Positions 36,886-44,523 of a DNA stretch of 64,000 nucleotides are shown in pieces; the first letter of the stretch is position 1, and every line of letters begins with the position of its first letter. The stretch is taken from assembly GCA_015056795.1 (NCBI GenBank), contig SVFO01000007.1, positions 638 to 64,637 on the forward strand, read 5' to 3'. This stretch comes from Lachnospiraceae bacterium. Lineage in GTDB: Bacteria; Bacillota; Clostridia; Lachnospirales; Lachnospiraceae. Below the pieces are notes generated by a model. That model was given only the letters and a program-made list of their open reading frames with translations, was not told where the DNA came from and ran no database searches. The translations under genes were made by a program, and so were the position numbers.

Positions 36886-37901
36886 TGGGATGGATTCTAT
36901 TAGGAATAGTGTTGCTGCTGCTTTTCTTGCTTCTTACCGTTCTGTTTTTGCCTATTTGCTACCGCGTAATCGTTAAAATGGATCAAAACGGACTTTCCGT
37001 AAAAGCGAAAGGAAATTGGTTTTTCCATTTGATTCGTATTTATTTTGATTATCCCGAGCCGAAAAAGCCTATCATAAAAATAGCTTGGTTTACGCTTTCG
37101 AAGAAAAAAGAAAAGAAGAAAAAAGAAGCTGATTCAGAAAAGAATGAACCTATCGCGGAACTAACCGCAGCTTCTTCTGAACAAATCAAATCAGATGATA
37201 TCATTTTAGAAGAGAATTCCTCGGAAGAGAACGCTTCGGCCGAAAGCATTCCAGAAGAATCAAAATTCGATGAGAATTCAGATAAAGATGCTTCTTTTGA
37301 AACAAATCCTTCCAAGGAAACAGCTTCAGAGGAGCCTCCTCAGCAAGAAACCTCTTCAGAAGCAGAATCAGATTCTCAAGATAAAGGAAAGAAAAAGAAG
37401 AAGGAAAAGAAGCCCTTCAAGGAGACTATCCAAAAGCTACTTGATGATTTTCGGTATTATAAGGAGCTTTGGGAGGATGGAAATACGAAGCCTTTTGTAA
37501 AGGACGCATTATCGCGAGTGCTTCACATTCTCAAGAACCTCATGCCAAGGAAAATCAAAGGCTATGTTTTGTTTGGGGCAGCCTCGCCGGACGTAACAGG
37601 CTATGTATTTGGAGCCTATAGTGTATGTTCCACCTTATATCCAAAGCGGTTTTTCTTAACCTTAGAACCTGATTTTGAGAAAAAGGTTTTAGAAGGCGAT
37701 CTTATCATAAAAGGTCATTTTTGTATATTCACGCTTTTGTTTGATGCACTACGCATTCTCTTCGATAAGCGGTTAAAGCAATTAAGAAAGAAATTGGATG
37801 CAAGAAAGAATCCAGAGAAGGCGGAGCAAGAGAATTCAGAAGGAAATTCAAAGCGAAAAAGACATCACAGATCAAGTTCGAAACGCAAGGCAAAGAACTA
37901 A
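36876..37901 (+). CDS. DUF2953 membrane protein (YtfI-like)
   Basis: An N-terminal membrane helix (VGWILLGIVLLLLFLLLTVLF) is followed by a beta-rich DUF2953 start (RVIVKMDQNGLSVKAKGNW), a long acidic Glu/Ser-rich linker (about 85-170), a conserved part (GYVLFGAASPDVTGYVFGAYS) and a basic Lys/Arg tail. In B. subtilis a DUF2953 gene (ytfI) precedes ytfJ/gerW, and here gerW follows as well, which suggests a sporulation-time role. The low-complexity linker is probably disordered. The ATG overlaps the end of the preceding gene. Confidence 0.85.
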   Translation: MAVVGWILLGIVLLLLFLLLTVLFLPICYRVIVKMDQNGLSVKAKGNWFFHLIRIYFDYPEPKKPIIKIAWFTLSKKKEKKKKEADSEKNEPIAELTAASSEQIKSDDIILEENSSEENASAESIPEESKFDENSDKDASFETNPSKETASEEPPQQETSSEAESDSQDKGKKKKKEKKPFKETIQKLLDDFRYYKELWEDGNTKPFVKDALSRVLHILKNLMPRKIKGYVLFGAASPDVTGYVFGAYSVCSTLYPKRFFLTLEPDFEKKVLEGDLIIKGHFCIFTLLFDALRILFDKRLKQLRKKLDARKNPEKAEQENSEGNSKRKRHHRSSSKRKAKN

Positions 37902-38023
37902 AGAAAGACAAGACAAAAGACGGAAAGCGTTGACGAAGGAAGTAATTTAGATTCGTAACATAATAAAAATCAGAGAAGGATAGAAATGAAAACAGTGCCG
38001 CATGGCACGGAACGGAGGATCGT

Positions 38024-38440
38024 ATGGCAGAAAACAATCAGATTCAGGGCGTGGTAGAATCCTTGCTGAAGGGCATGAATTCTGTTTTATCCACGAAAAC
38101 CGTCGTTGGTGAGGCAACCAAGATCGGGGATACCATTATTCTTCCCCTGGTGGACGTTACCTTTGGCGTCGGTGCAGGCTCTGGAAACAATAATCAGAAG
38201 GGTAGCGGTTCCGGTGCAGGTGGTATCGGCGGAAAAATGACTCCCAGCGCCGTTCTTGTCATTCAAAATGGCAACGTAAAGCTTGTGAACGTTAAGAATC
38301 AGGATACGGTAACGAAGGTTCTTGACATGGTTCCTGACATGGTGGACAAGTTTTTAGATAAGAAAAAGACAAAGGAACCTGCTGACATAACGGACGAGCA
38401 GGCCTTGGACGCTGCATTTCCTGAAAAAGAGGAGCAGTAA
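38024..38440 (+). CDS. gerW: GerW family sporulation protein (YtfJ)
   Basis: The 138-residue protein has the GerW core GEATKIGDTIILPLVDVTFGVGAGSG, then a Gly/Ser/Asn-rich loop and GKMTPSAVLVIQNGNVKLV. In B. subtilis the protein is made in sporulation and affects spore germination. CGGAGG precedes the ATG. Together with DUF2953 and ylbJ it supports an endospore-forming host. Confidence 0.92.
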   Translation: MAENNQIQGVVESLLKGMNSVLSTKTVVGEATKIGDTIILPLVDVTFGVGAGSGNNNQKGSGSGAGGIGGKMTPSAVLVIQNGNVKLVNVKNQDTVTKVLDMVPDMVDKFLDKKKTKEPADITDEQALDAAFPEKEEQ

Positions 38441-38451
38441 ACGAATGCTGA

Positions 38452-38491
38452 CGGGAGGCATATAATGGCATAAGAGCCTTGGAGCCTCCCG
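38452..38491 (+). other. 8-bp inverted repeat after gerW
   Basis: CGGGAGGC (38452-38459) pairs with GCCTCCCG (38484-38491). The candidate ribosome site (GGAG, 38481-38484) of the following small gene lies in the loop edge, so folding would hide it. No T-run follows. Confidence 0.55.
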
Positions 38492-38495
38492 CCTT

Positions 38496-38636
38496 ATGAG
38501 AAAAATCGCAGGCATCGGCATTTTTTGCATGGTTTTGGGAATGTTTCTGACACTGCTCATCAGAGATCGGTTGGCCAGCTTTCTTGTGATGGTCGTATTA
38601 TCCGTAGCTGGATATTTTTGTATTTCTGATCGATAG
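38496..38636 (+). CDS. 46-residue membrane peptide, not in the ORF track
   Basis: ATG 38496 opens a 46-codon frame ending TAG at 38636. The product starts MRKIAGIGIFCMVLGMFL, has an Arg-Asp-Arg turn and a second hydrophobic stretch (ASFLVMVVLSVAGYF), so it looks like a helical hairpin in the membrane. Two helices with charged ends are unlikely by chance. I recall similar tiny proteins in Lachnospiraceae, unnamed. The position after gerW suggests sporulation-linked expression. The ribosome site GGAG is 12 bases away, which is long. Confidence 0.6.
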   Translation: MRKIAGIGIFCMVLGMFLTLLIRDRLASFLVMVVLSVAGYFCISDR

Positions 38637-38645
38637 CGCAAAACG

Positions 38646-38740
38646 CACTCGAGTAGGATAAGTAACCCTACTCGAGTGTCGCGTTAGTCGTCAAATGCGC
38701 ATTCGTGCAAGCACGATACGCTCTTGACGACAATATCGCG
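38646..38740. repeat. two adjacent strong inverted repeats
   Basis: CACTCGAGTAGG (38646-38657) pairs with CCTACTCGAGTG (38667-38678). Immediately after, GTCGTCAA (38687-38694) pairs with TTGACGAC (38724-38731), enclosing CATTCGTGC/GCACGAT. CGCG flanks both sides of the second. There is no T-run at either. It sits between converging genes. Confidence 0.8.
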
Positions 38741-38743
38741 CAT

Positions 38744-38782
38744 AAAAAAGCGGGCAGGAGAGTTCTCCAACCCGTTTCTTTT
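38744..38782. terminator. bidirectional terminator between the small gene and rpmB
   Basis: CGGG..GGAGA and TCTCC..CCCG (38751-38774) form a stem with A-rich DNA on the left (TTTTTT on the minus strand) and T-rich DNA on the right. It can end rpmB from the right and the gerW transcript from the left. Confidence 0.8.
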
Positions 38783-38806
38783 TGTTCTTTTAGAATATCA
38801 TTTTGA

Positions 38807-38992
38807 TTAAGCTCTCTCAACAGCACCGGAACGTAAGCAACGGGTGCAAACGTGAAGCTTCTTAGCGCCGCCGTTAACCTTACACTTAACACTCTTAATG
38901 TTAGAATTCCAAATCGCGTTGCTTCTTCTATGAGAGTGGCTTACGTTATTACCAAAATGTACTCCCTTGCCACAAATATCACACTTAGCCAT
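38807..38992 (-). CDS. rpmB: 50S ribosomal protein L28
   Basis: The 61-residue protein begins AKCDICGKGVHFGNNVSHSHRRSN and carries a second cysteine pair CTRC, the zinc-binding form of L28. GGGAGGTG precedes the ATG at 38992; the track start eight codons earlier lies before this site. In Firmicutes rpmB is divergent from the yloU-yloV(fakA)-recG series, exactly as here. Confidence 0.97.
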   Translation of the reverse strand: MAKCDICGKGVHFGNNVSHSHRRSNAIWNSNIKSVKCKVNGGAKKLHVCTRCLRSGAVERA

Positions 38993-39048
38993 AATGACAC
39001 CTCCCGTCTTAAGCAAATCTATCGCCGCGAATTTTTCACAACATTGTT

Positions 39049-39077
39049 ATCATAACAGAAACCTTCCAGAAAAGCAA
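39049..39077 (-). promoter_or_regulatory. promoter of rpmB
   Basis: On the minus strand TTGCTT, 17 bases and TATGAT (complement of 39049-39054). Confidence 0.65.
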
Positions 39078-39125
39078 GTAAAAAAATCTTTTTTTTGTAA
39101 AAAACAATAATTTTCCATTTTGAAC

Positions 39126-39154
39126 TTTATTTTTTTATAAAAAGACGTTATAGT
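39126..39154 (+). promoter_or_regulatory. candidate promoter of yloU-fakA
   Basis: TTTATT (39126-39131), 17 bases, TATAGT (39149-39154), in an A/T-rich region. The -35 box is weak. Confidence 0.4.
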
Positions 39155-39208
39155 GTTATAGATAGTGCGTGCTAGTACTAAATGGAAACAGAAAGGTATG
39201 GTGTGACA

Positions 39209-39571
39209 ATGAAGGGATCTTCAATCGATACGCATATGGGTAGTATTTCCATAAACAATGAAGTGATCGCGCAATATGCAGGAAGCGTTGCCGTAGAGTG
39301 CTTTGGCATAGTAGGCATGACTGTAGCCAATGTAAGGGACGGTCTTGCCAGAATCCTAAAGCCCGATAACCTGAGCAGGGGTATCAACGTGACCGTTGGC
39401 GCTAATCATAAACTGACTCTCGACTTTCACGTGATTGTTGCATATGGCGTTAGCATTATTGCCGTATCTGACAATCTGATCGGCAATGTAAAATACAAGG
39501 TAGAAGAGTTTACCGGATTAGAGGTTGAGAAAATTAACATCTACGTCGAAGGCGTTAGGGTGATTGATTAA
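39209..39571 (+). CDS. yloU: Asp23/Gls24 family protein (YloU)
   Basis: The 120-residue product has the Asp23/YloU pattern SISINNEVIAQYAGSVAVECFGIVGM and YGVSIIAVSDNLIGNVKYKVEEFTG. Its role is envelope-related in other Firmicutes but not well defined. The ATG at 39209 is preferred because AAAGG lies upstream, while the ATG at 39182 has no ribosome site. fakA starts 13 bases after the stop, as in other Firmicutes. Confidence 0.9.
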   Translation: MKGSSIDTHMGSISINNEVIAQYAGSVAVECFGIVGMTVANVRDGLARILKPDNLSRGINVTVGANHKLTLDFHVIVAYGVSIIAVSDNLIGNVKYKVEEFTGLEVEKINIYVEGVRVID

Positions 39572-39584
39572 GGAGGATTTTGTT

Positions 39585-41246
39585 GTGTCTTACCAAGAGA
39601 TCGATGCAAAAATGCTTTCAAAGATGTTTTTAGCTGGCGCAAAGAATCTTGAGAGCAAAAAGGAATACATTAACGAGTTGAACGTATTTCCCGTTCCTGA
39701 CGGAGATACGGGTACTAACATGACCATGACCATCCTGTCCGCGGCGAAGGAGGTGACGGCCCTTGGAGAGAATCCCTCCATGGAGGATCTCTGCAAGGCG
39801 ATTTCCAGCGGTTCGCTTCGCGGAGCGAGAGGAAATTCAGGCGTTATCTTATCGCAGCTGTTCCGCGGATTGACAAAAGTGATCAAGACTTATCATTCCT
39901 TAAATGTTGCAGTGATCAGCGAGAGCTGTGAAAAAGCAGTAGAGACTGCTTATAAGGCTGTTATGAAGCCAAAGGAAGGTACCATTTTAACTGTTGCCAA
40001 GGGCATCTCCGATAAGGCAAAGGAGCTTGTAAGCGAAGGCGTTACGGATCTGGAAGTGTTTATGGAAAAGGTGCTGGAGCATGGCAAGTACGTGCTGAGC
40101 CAGACTCCTGAATTACTTCCCGTGTTAAAGCAGGCTGGCGTAGTGGACTCAGGCGGACAGGGATTAATTGAAGTGATTTCTGGTGCATATGATGCACTTC
40201 TCGGCAAGGAGATTGACTATTCTTCCTTAGAGGAAGCTCCTGCTGCAAGCCAAAAGCCCTTTGTAGAAGCTACGGAAGAGGCAGAAATCAAGTTTGGTTA
40301 TTGCACGGAATTCCTGATTTTGTTAAACAAAAACTTTAATATCAAGACTGAAATGGACTTTAAGGCTTATTTGGAGTCCATTGGTGATTCTATCGTTTGC
40401 GTATGCGACGGAGAAACCGTAAAGATTCACGTACATACGAACGATCCTGGTCTTGCTTTGCAGAAGGGCTTAAAGTTTGGTCAGCTTTCCAATATTAAGA
40501 TCGACAATATGCGTCTTGAGCATGAGGAAAGAGTGCAGAAGGCAGCGGAAAAGCCCGTGGAAAAGGAAGAGCCCAAGGAGCCTCCCAAGAAGGTTGGTTT
40601 CATTGCAATTTCCGCAGGTGATGGATTAAGCGAAATCTTTAAGAGCATTGGCGTTGACTATGTCATCGAAGGCGGTCAGACTATGAATCCCAGCACTGCA
40701 GACATTTTGGATGCCGTGGATCGTGTCAATGCAGAAAATGTCTTTATTTTACCGAATAATAAGAACATTATTTTGGCAGCAAGACAAGCCGCAGAGCTTA
40801 TGACGGACAAGAATCTGCTTGTCATTCCGACCAAGACGATTCCTCAGGGCATTACGGCAGTCATCAACTACATGGATGGTTCCTCCGTTGACGAGAACGA
40901 AGAAGTGATGATCAGCGAAATCGCAAAGGTAAAAACTGGTCAGATTACCTATGCCGTAAGAGATACCGTCATTGATGACAAGGAAATCAAGAAGGATGAC
41001 TACATGGGCGTTGGTGACAATGGCATTCTTGCGAACGGAAAGGATCTCACGGAGGTTGTTTTGGAGACCGTTGCAGCCATGGCGGATGAGGATTCCGAGC
41101 TGATTAGCGTATATTATGGTTCTGACGTCACGGAAGAGGATGCAGAGGCAATTCGCGGTAAGATCGCGGATGCTTGGCCAAATCTTGACGTAGAGCTACA
41201 AAACGGTGGCCAGCCGATCTATTATTATTTGGTTTCCGTAGAATAA
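39585..41246 (+). CDS. fakA: fatty acid kinase catalytic subunit FakA (YloV, DAK2 domain)
   Basis: The DAK2 domain (about 1-200) has FPVPDGDTGTNMTMT and SLRGARGNSGVILSQLFRG, which bind ATP and magnesium; the C-terminal DegV-like/YloV part follows (GFIAISAGDGLSEIF, GGQTMNPSTADI). FakA phosphorylates fatty acids presented by FakB proteins. The GTG at 39585 sits eight bases behind AAGGAGG. A FakB-type DegV gene lies two genes on at 43432. A terminator follows this gene. Confidence 0.92.
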   Translation: MSYQEIDAKMLSKMFLAGAKNLESKKEYINELNVFPVPDGDTGTNMTMTILSAAKEVTALGENPSMEDLCKAISSGSLRGARGNSGVILSQLFRGLTKVIKTYHSLNVAVISESCEKAVETAYKAVMKPKEGTILTVAKGISDKAKELVSEGVTDLEVFMEKVLEHGKYVLSQTPELLPVLKQAGVVDSGGQGLIEVISGAYDALLGKEIDYSSLEEAPAASQKPFVEATEEAEIKFGYCTEFLILLNKNFNIKTEMDFKAYLESIGDSIVCVCDGETVKIHVHTNDPGLALQKGLKFGQLSNIKIDNMRLEHEERVQKAAEKPVEKEEPKEPPKKVGFIAISAGDGLSEIFKSIGVDYVIEGGQTMNPSTADILDAVDRVNAENVFILPNNKNIILAARQAAELMTDKNLLVIPTKTIPQGITAVINYMDGSSVDENEEVMISEIAKVKTGQITYAVRDTVIDDKEIKKDDYMGVGDNGILANGKDLTEVVLETVAAMADEDSELISVYYGSDVTEEDAEAIRGKIADAWPNLDVELQNGGQPIYYYLVSVE

Positions 41247-41270
41247 GAGTTAGTAATTGTTGTAGAAGTA

Positions 41271-41310
41271 AGGGGCGATTTTGCGGGATGCAGGAACGCC
41301 CCTGTTTTTG
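41271..41310 (+). terminator. intrinsic terminator after fakA
   Basis: AGGGGCG (41271-41277) pairs with CGCCCCT (41297-41303), followed by GTTTTTG. The TTG at 41281, used by the track as recG start, lies in its loop. Confidence 0.7.
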
Positions 41311-41328
41311 AATAAGCGGGGTGATGGC

Positions 41329-43389
41329 TTGATTCAGTCAGATTCTTCTTTACTGCAAGTCAAAGGAATTGGGGAAAAAAGTTATAAATTATATCAAAAG
41401 CTTGGCCTTTATACCGTTGGAGACCTTCTTCGTTATTATCCAAAGGGCTATGAGCGATTTGACGCACCAAAGAAAATGCAGGAGCTCGTCAGTGGGGAAA
41501 CCTGCGCGGTCTATGGAAGAGTTTTAAATGTTCCTTCCATGCGAAAAACAAACCGTCTGACCATTATTACCGTCAATATAAAGGATGATACGGGTTCCAT
41601 GGCGTTGGTCTTTTTTAACATGCCCTTTTTAACAAAGATCTTAAAGCCTGGCATGGTTTATGTGTTTCGCGGTCTAATTCAGACAAGAGGTCCAGCCTTT
41701 ATCATGGAACAACCGAAGTTTTATTCCCCCGAGGAATATCATAAGCTTTCGGGTGTCCTTATGCCAAAGTATTCCCTTACGAAAGGCCTTACGAATCAAG
41801 CCATTCAAAAGGCCGTCAAATCCGTTTGGAAGGACTATGCGTTTGAAGAGGAATATCTTCCGAAGGAGATTCTGCAGCGCGCCGGAATTCCAGAAGCCGA
41901 GCCTGCGCTATATGAGATTCATTTTCCCCAGGAGGAGGAATCCGCCATTTTTGCGCGAAAAAGACTAGTCTTTGATGAATTCTTTTCTTTTTTGTTTCAG
42001 CTTCGTAAAAATAAAGATCGTTTTTCCGGCATTCCCAATGAATGCCCGATGATCGAAACGGCAGATACGGTTCGCTATGTGGATGCCCTTCCTTTTCGAT
42101 TAACAAAGGGACAAAAGCAGGTATGGCAGGAGATTCGTGAGGATTTAGAGGGCCCTCTTTGCATGAATCGTCTGGTTCAGGGTGACGTCGGCTCAGGAAA
42201 GACCATTGTTGCGTTTCTGGCACTTCTAATGACGGCAGCAAATGGCTATCAGGGTGCCCTCATGGCACCGACGGAGGTTTTGGCCGTTCAACACTTTGAG
42301 TCTGTCATGAAGGATATCAAAAACTATCATCTGTGCTTCAAACCTGTATTATTGGTAGGTTCCATGACAGCCAAGGAAAAGAAGGCTGCATATGAGCAAA
42401 TTGCTTCCGGAGAGGCGAATCTTATCATCGGAACGCATGCATTGATTCAGGAAAAAGTGGTCTATCATAAGCTTGGACTCGTTGTCACGGATGAACAGCA
42501 CCGCTTTGGCGTCAGGCAGAGAGAAACGCTTGCTGAAAAGGGCTTACAGCCCCATGTTCTTGTCATGAGTGCGACGCCGATTCCCAGAACGCTTGCCATC
42601 ATTTTGTATGGAGATCTTAAGATTTCCGTGATTCGAGAGATGCCTGTCGGCAGACTTCCGATCAAAAACTGTGTAGTCAATACGGCCTTTCGTCCGAAGG
42701 CCTATCAATTCATCGCTGATCAGGTTGCCGCAGGACATCAAGCCTATGTCATTTGTCCACAAGTGGAAGAGGGGGAGCTGGACGATGCCGAAAATGTCAT
42801 TGACTATGCAGAAAAGCTTCGAAATGCCCTGCCTTCTGGAATTGTTGTGGCTTATCTTCACGGTAAAATGAAACCCGCAGATAAGAACCGCATCATGGAG
42901 GATTATGCAGCCAAGAACATTGACGTACTCGTTTCTACGACCGTTATTGAGGTTGGAATTAATGTCCCAAACGCTACGGTCATGATGGTGGAAAATGCGG
43001 AACGCTTTGGACTTGCACAGCTCCATCAGCTGAGGGGCCGCGTCGGCAGAGGAGAGGCACAAAGCTATTGTATCTTTATCAGCACGAATGATTCTAAGGA
43101 TACCATGAAAAGGCTTCAGATATTGAATGCCAGCAATGATGGTTTCTATATTGCGTCAGAGGATTTAAAGCTCCGTGGCCCTGGTGATCTGTTTGGCATT
43201 CGACAAAGCGGCGAATTCGCCTTTCGTATTGGAGATGTCTTTACGGATGCGGAACTATTGACTTTGACGAGCGAGATTGTCGATGACCTTCTAAAAAAGG
43301 ATCCTGCGTTGTCGCTCCCTGAGCATAGACCCCTTTTAGAGCACTTTACAAAGGAAACTGCAAATGCAGTTGACTTTAGAAGCATTTGA
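41329..43389 (+). CDS. recG: ATP-dependent DNA helicase RecG
   Basis: The protein has the wedge/OB region (GETCAVYGRVLNVPSMRK), Walker A GDVGSGKTIVAFLA, the DEQHRFG box (helicase motif II), SATPIPRTLA (motif III), TTVIEVGINVPNAT (motif V) and QLRGRVGRG (motif VI). It reverses stalled forks and drives branch migration. The likely start is TTG 41329, with GGGGTG just upstream, giving about 686 residues, close to the family norm. Confidence 0.95.
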   Translation: MIQSDSSLLQVKGIGEKSYKLYQKLGLYTVGDLLRYYPKGYERFDAPKKMQELVSGETCAVYGRVLNVPSMRKTNRLTIITVNIKDDTGSMALVFFNMPFLTKILKPGMVYVFRGLIQTRGPAFIMEQPKFYSPEEYHKLSGVLMPKYSLTKGLTNQAIQKAVKSVWKDYAFEEEYLPKEILQRAGIPEAEPALYEIHFPQEEESAIFARKRLVFDEFFSFLFQLRKNKDRFSGIPNECPMIETADTVRYVDALPFRLTKGQKQVWQEIREDLEGPLCMNRLVQGDVGSGKTIVAFLALLMTAANGYQGALMAPTEVLAVQHFESVMKDIKNYHLCFKPVLLVGSMTAKEKKAAYEQIASGEANLIIGTHALIQEKVVYHKLGLVVTDEQHRFGVRQRETLAEKGLQPHVLVMSATPIPRTLAIILYGDLKISVIREMPVGRLPIKNCVVNTAFRPKAYQFIADQVAAGHQAYVICPQVEEGELDDAENVIDYAEKLRNALPSGIVVAYLHGKMKPADKNRIMEDYAAKNIDVLVSTTVIEVGINVPNATVMMVENAERFGLAQLHQLRGRVGRGEAQSYCIFISTNDSKDTMKRLQILNASNDGFYIASEDLKLRGPGDLFGIRQSGEFAFRIGDVFTDAELLTLTSEIVDDLLKKDPALSLPEHRPLLEHFTKETANAVDFRSI

Positions 43390-43431
43390 GTGTAACATGA
43401 ACCTATACTGTAGATGGAAAGGCATAACAAT

Positions 43432-44304
43432 ATGAGCAAAATAGCAATTGTCACTGACAGTAACAGCGGCATTACGCAAAAGGAAGCGAAGGAACTCGGC
43501 ATTTACGTACTTCCCATGCCCTTTATGATCGGCGAGGAACTGTACTATGAGGATATTAATCTGACGCAGGAGCAGTTCTACGAAAAGCTTCTTAACGGTG
43601 AAAATATATCGACAAGCCAGCCTTCTCCCGAGGAGGTTTGTAAGCTTTGGGACTCCCTGTTAAAAGAATATGATGAGATTGTCCACATTCCCATGAGCAG
43701 CGGACTTTCTGGTTCCTGTCAGAGCGCGCTCATGCTGGCGCAGGATTATGATGACAGAGTACAGGTCGTAGATAACCAGAGAATTTCCGTTACGCAGCGG
43801 AGATCCTGTCTTGATGCCATGGAGCTTGCCGCAAGCGGCATGGATGCCAAGGCCATCAAGGAATTCTTGATTAACGACAAATTTAACAGTAGCATCTATA
43901 TTATGCTGGATACTCTTCAATACCTGAAAAAGGGTGGAAGAATTACGCCTGCGGCCGCAGCGATCGGAACGCTTTTGAAAATTAAGCCCGTGCTTCAGAT
44001 TCAGGGAGAGAAGCTGGATGCATTTTCTAAGGCTAGAACCACTTCTCAAGGCAAATCCGTGATGATTGGAGCGATCAAGAACGATATTGAAACCCGTTTT
44101 GGCGGCATTACGCCTGCACCTGGCGGCGTTTGGCTCCAGATTGCGCACACGCATAATGAGGAAGCTGCCCTTGCTCTTAAAGAAGAGCTGTTAGAGGTTT
44201 TCCCTGGATATGATATTTTCATTGCACCCTTGTCCCTCAGCGTATCCTGTCATATCGGACCCGGATCCTTGGCAATCGCATGCTGTAAGAAGATTTCGAT
44301 CTGA
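43432..44304 (+). CDS. DegV family fatty-acid-binding protein (FakB-like)
   Basis: The 290-residue protein starts KIAIVTDSNSGITQKEAKELGI and has the fatty-acid-binding features STSQPSPEE, SSGLSGSCQSA and a C-terminal HIGPGSLAIA. DegV/FakB proteins hold a fatty acid for phosphorylation by FakA. fakA lies two genes upstream, so they likely act together. ATG 43432 follows GAAAGG; the track start six codons earlier has no site. A weak terminator follows. Confidence 0.9.
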   Translation: MSKIAIVTDSNSGITQKEAKELGIYVLPMPFMIGEELYYEDINLTQEQFYEKLLNGENISTSQPSPEEVCKLWDSLLKEYDEIVHIPMSSGLSGSCQSALMLAQDYDDRVQVVDNQRISVTQRRSCLDAMELAASGMDAKAIKEFLINDKFNSSIYIMLDTLQYLKKGGRITPAAAAIGTLLKIKPVLQIQGEKLDAFSKARTTSQGKSVMIGAIKNDIETRFGGITPAPGGVWLQIAHTHNEEAALALKEELLEVFPGYDIFIAPLSLSVSCHIGPGSLAIACCKKISI

Positions 44305-44359
44305 TGATTCAGGTGATTTCTTATAAAATTGATCGCTAAAATGTAAATGCGTCATTCAG

Positions 44360-44386
44360 AAAATGATCTCAGAAATATCATTTTTT
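44360..44386 (+). terminator. intrinsic terminator after fakB
   Basis: AAAATGAT (44360-44367) pairs with ATCATTTT (44377-44384), running into TT. The stem is A/T-rich, so it is weak. Confidence 0.5.
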
Positions 44387-44456
44387 GATTGGCGCTTTTC
44401 TTATGCCAATATTACATAAAAATGCTTCAAAAACGGAAGATTTTGTACTTTTTCCT

Positions 44457-44485
44457 TTGCAAAACCACAACATCTATGATAAAAT
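44457..44485 (+). promoter_or_regulatory. promoter of the type IIA topoisomerase pair
   Basis: TTGCAA (44457-44462), 17 bases and TAAAAT (44480-44485), about 38 bases before the start codon. Confidence 0.7.
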
Positions 44486-44523
44486 AGTACTATCTTTGGT
44501 GTATTAGGAGGAATGGCATTACC

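Noticed and set aside
37049-37500. Alternative ORFs in the DUF2953 linker
   Set aside because: Arise from low-complexity Glu/Ser/Lys codons in other frames.
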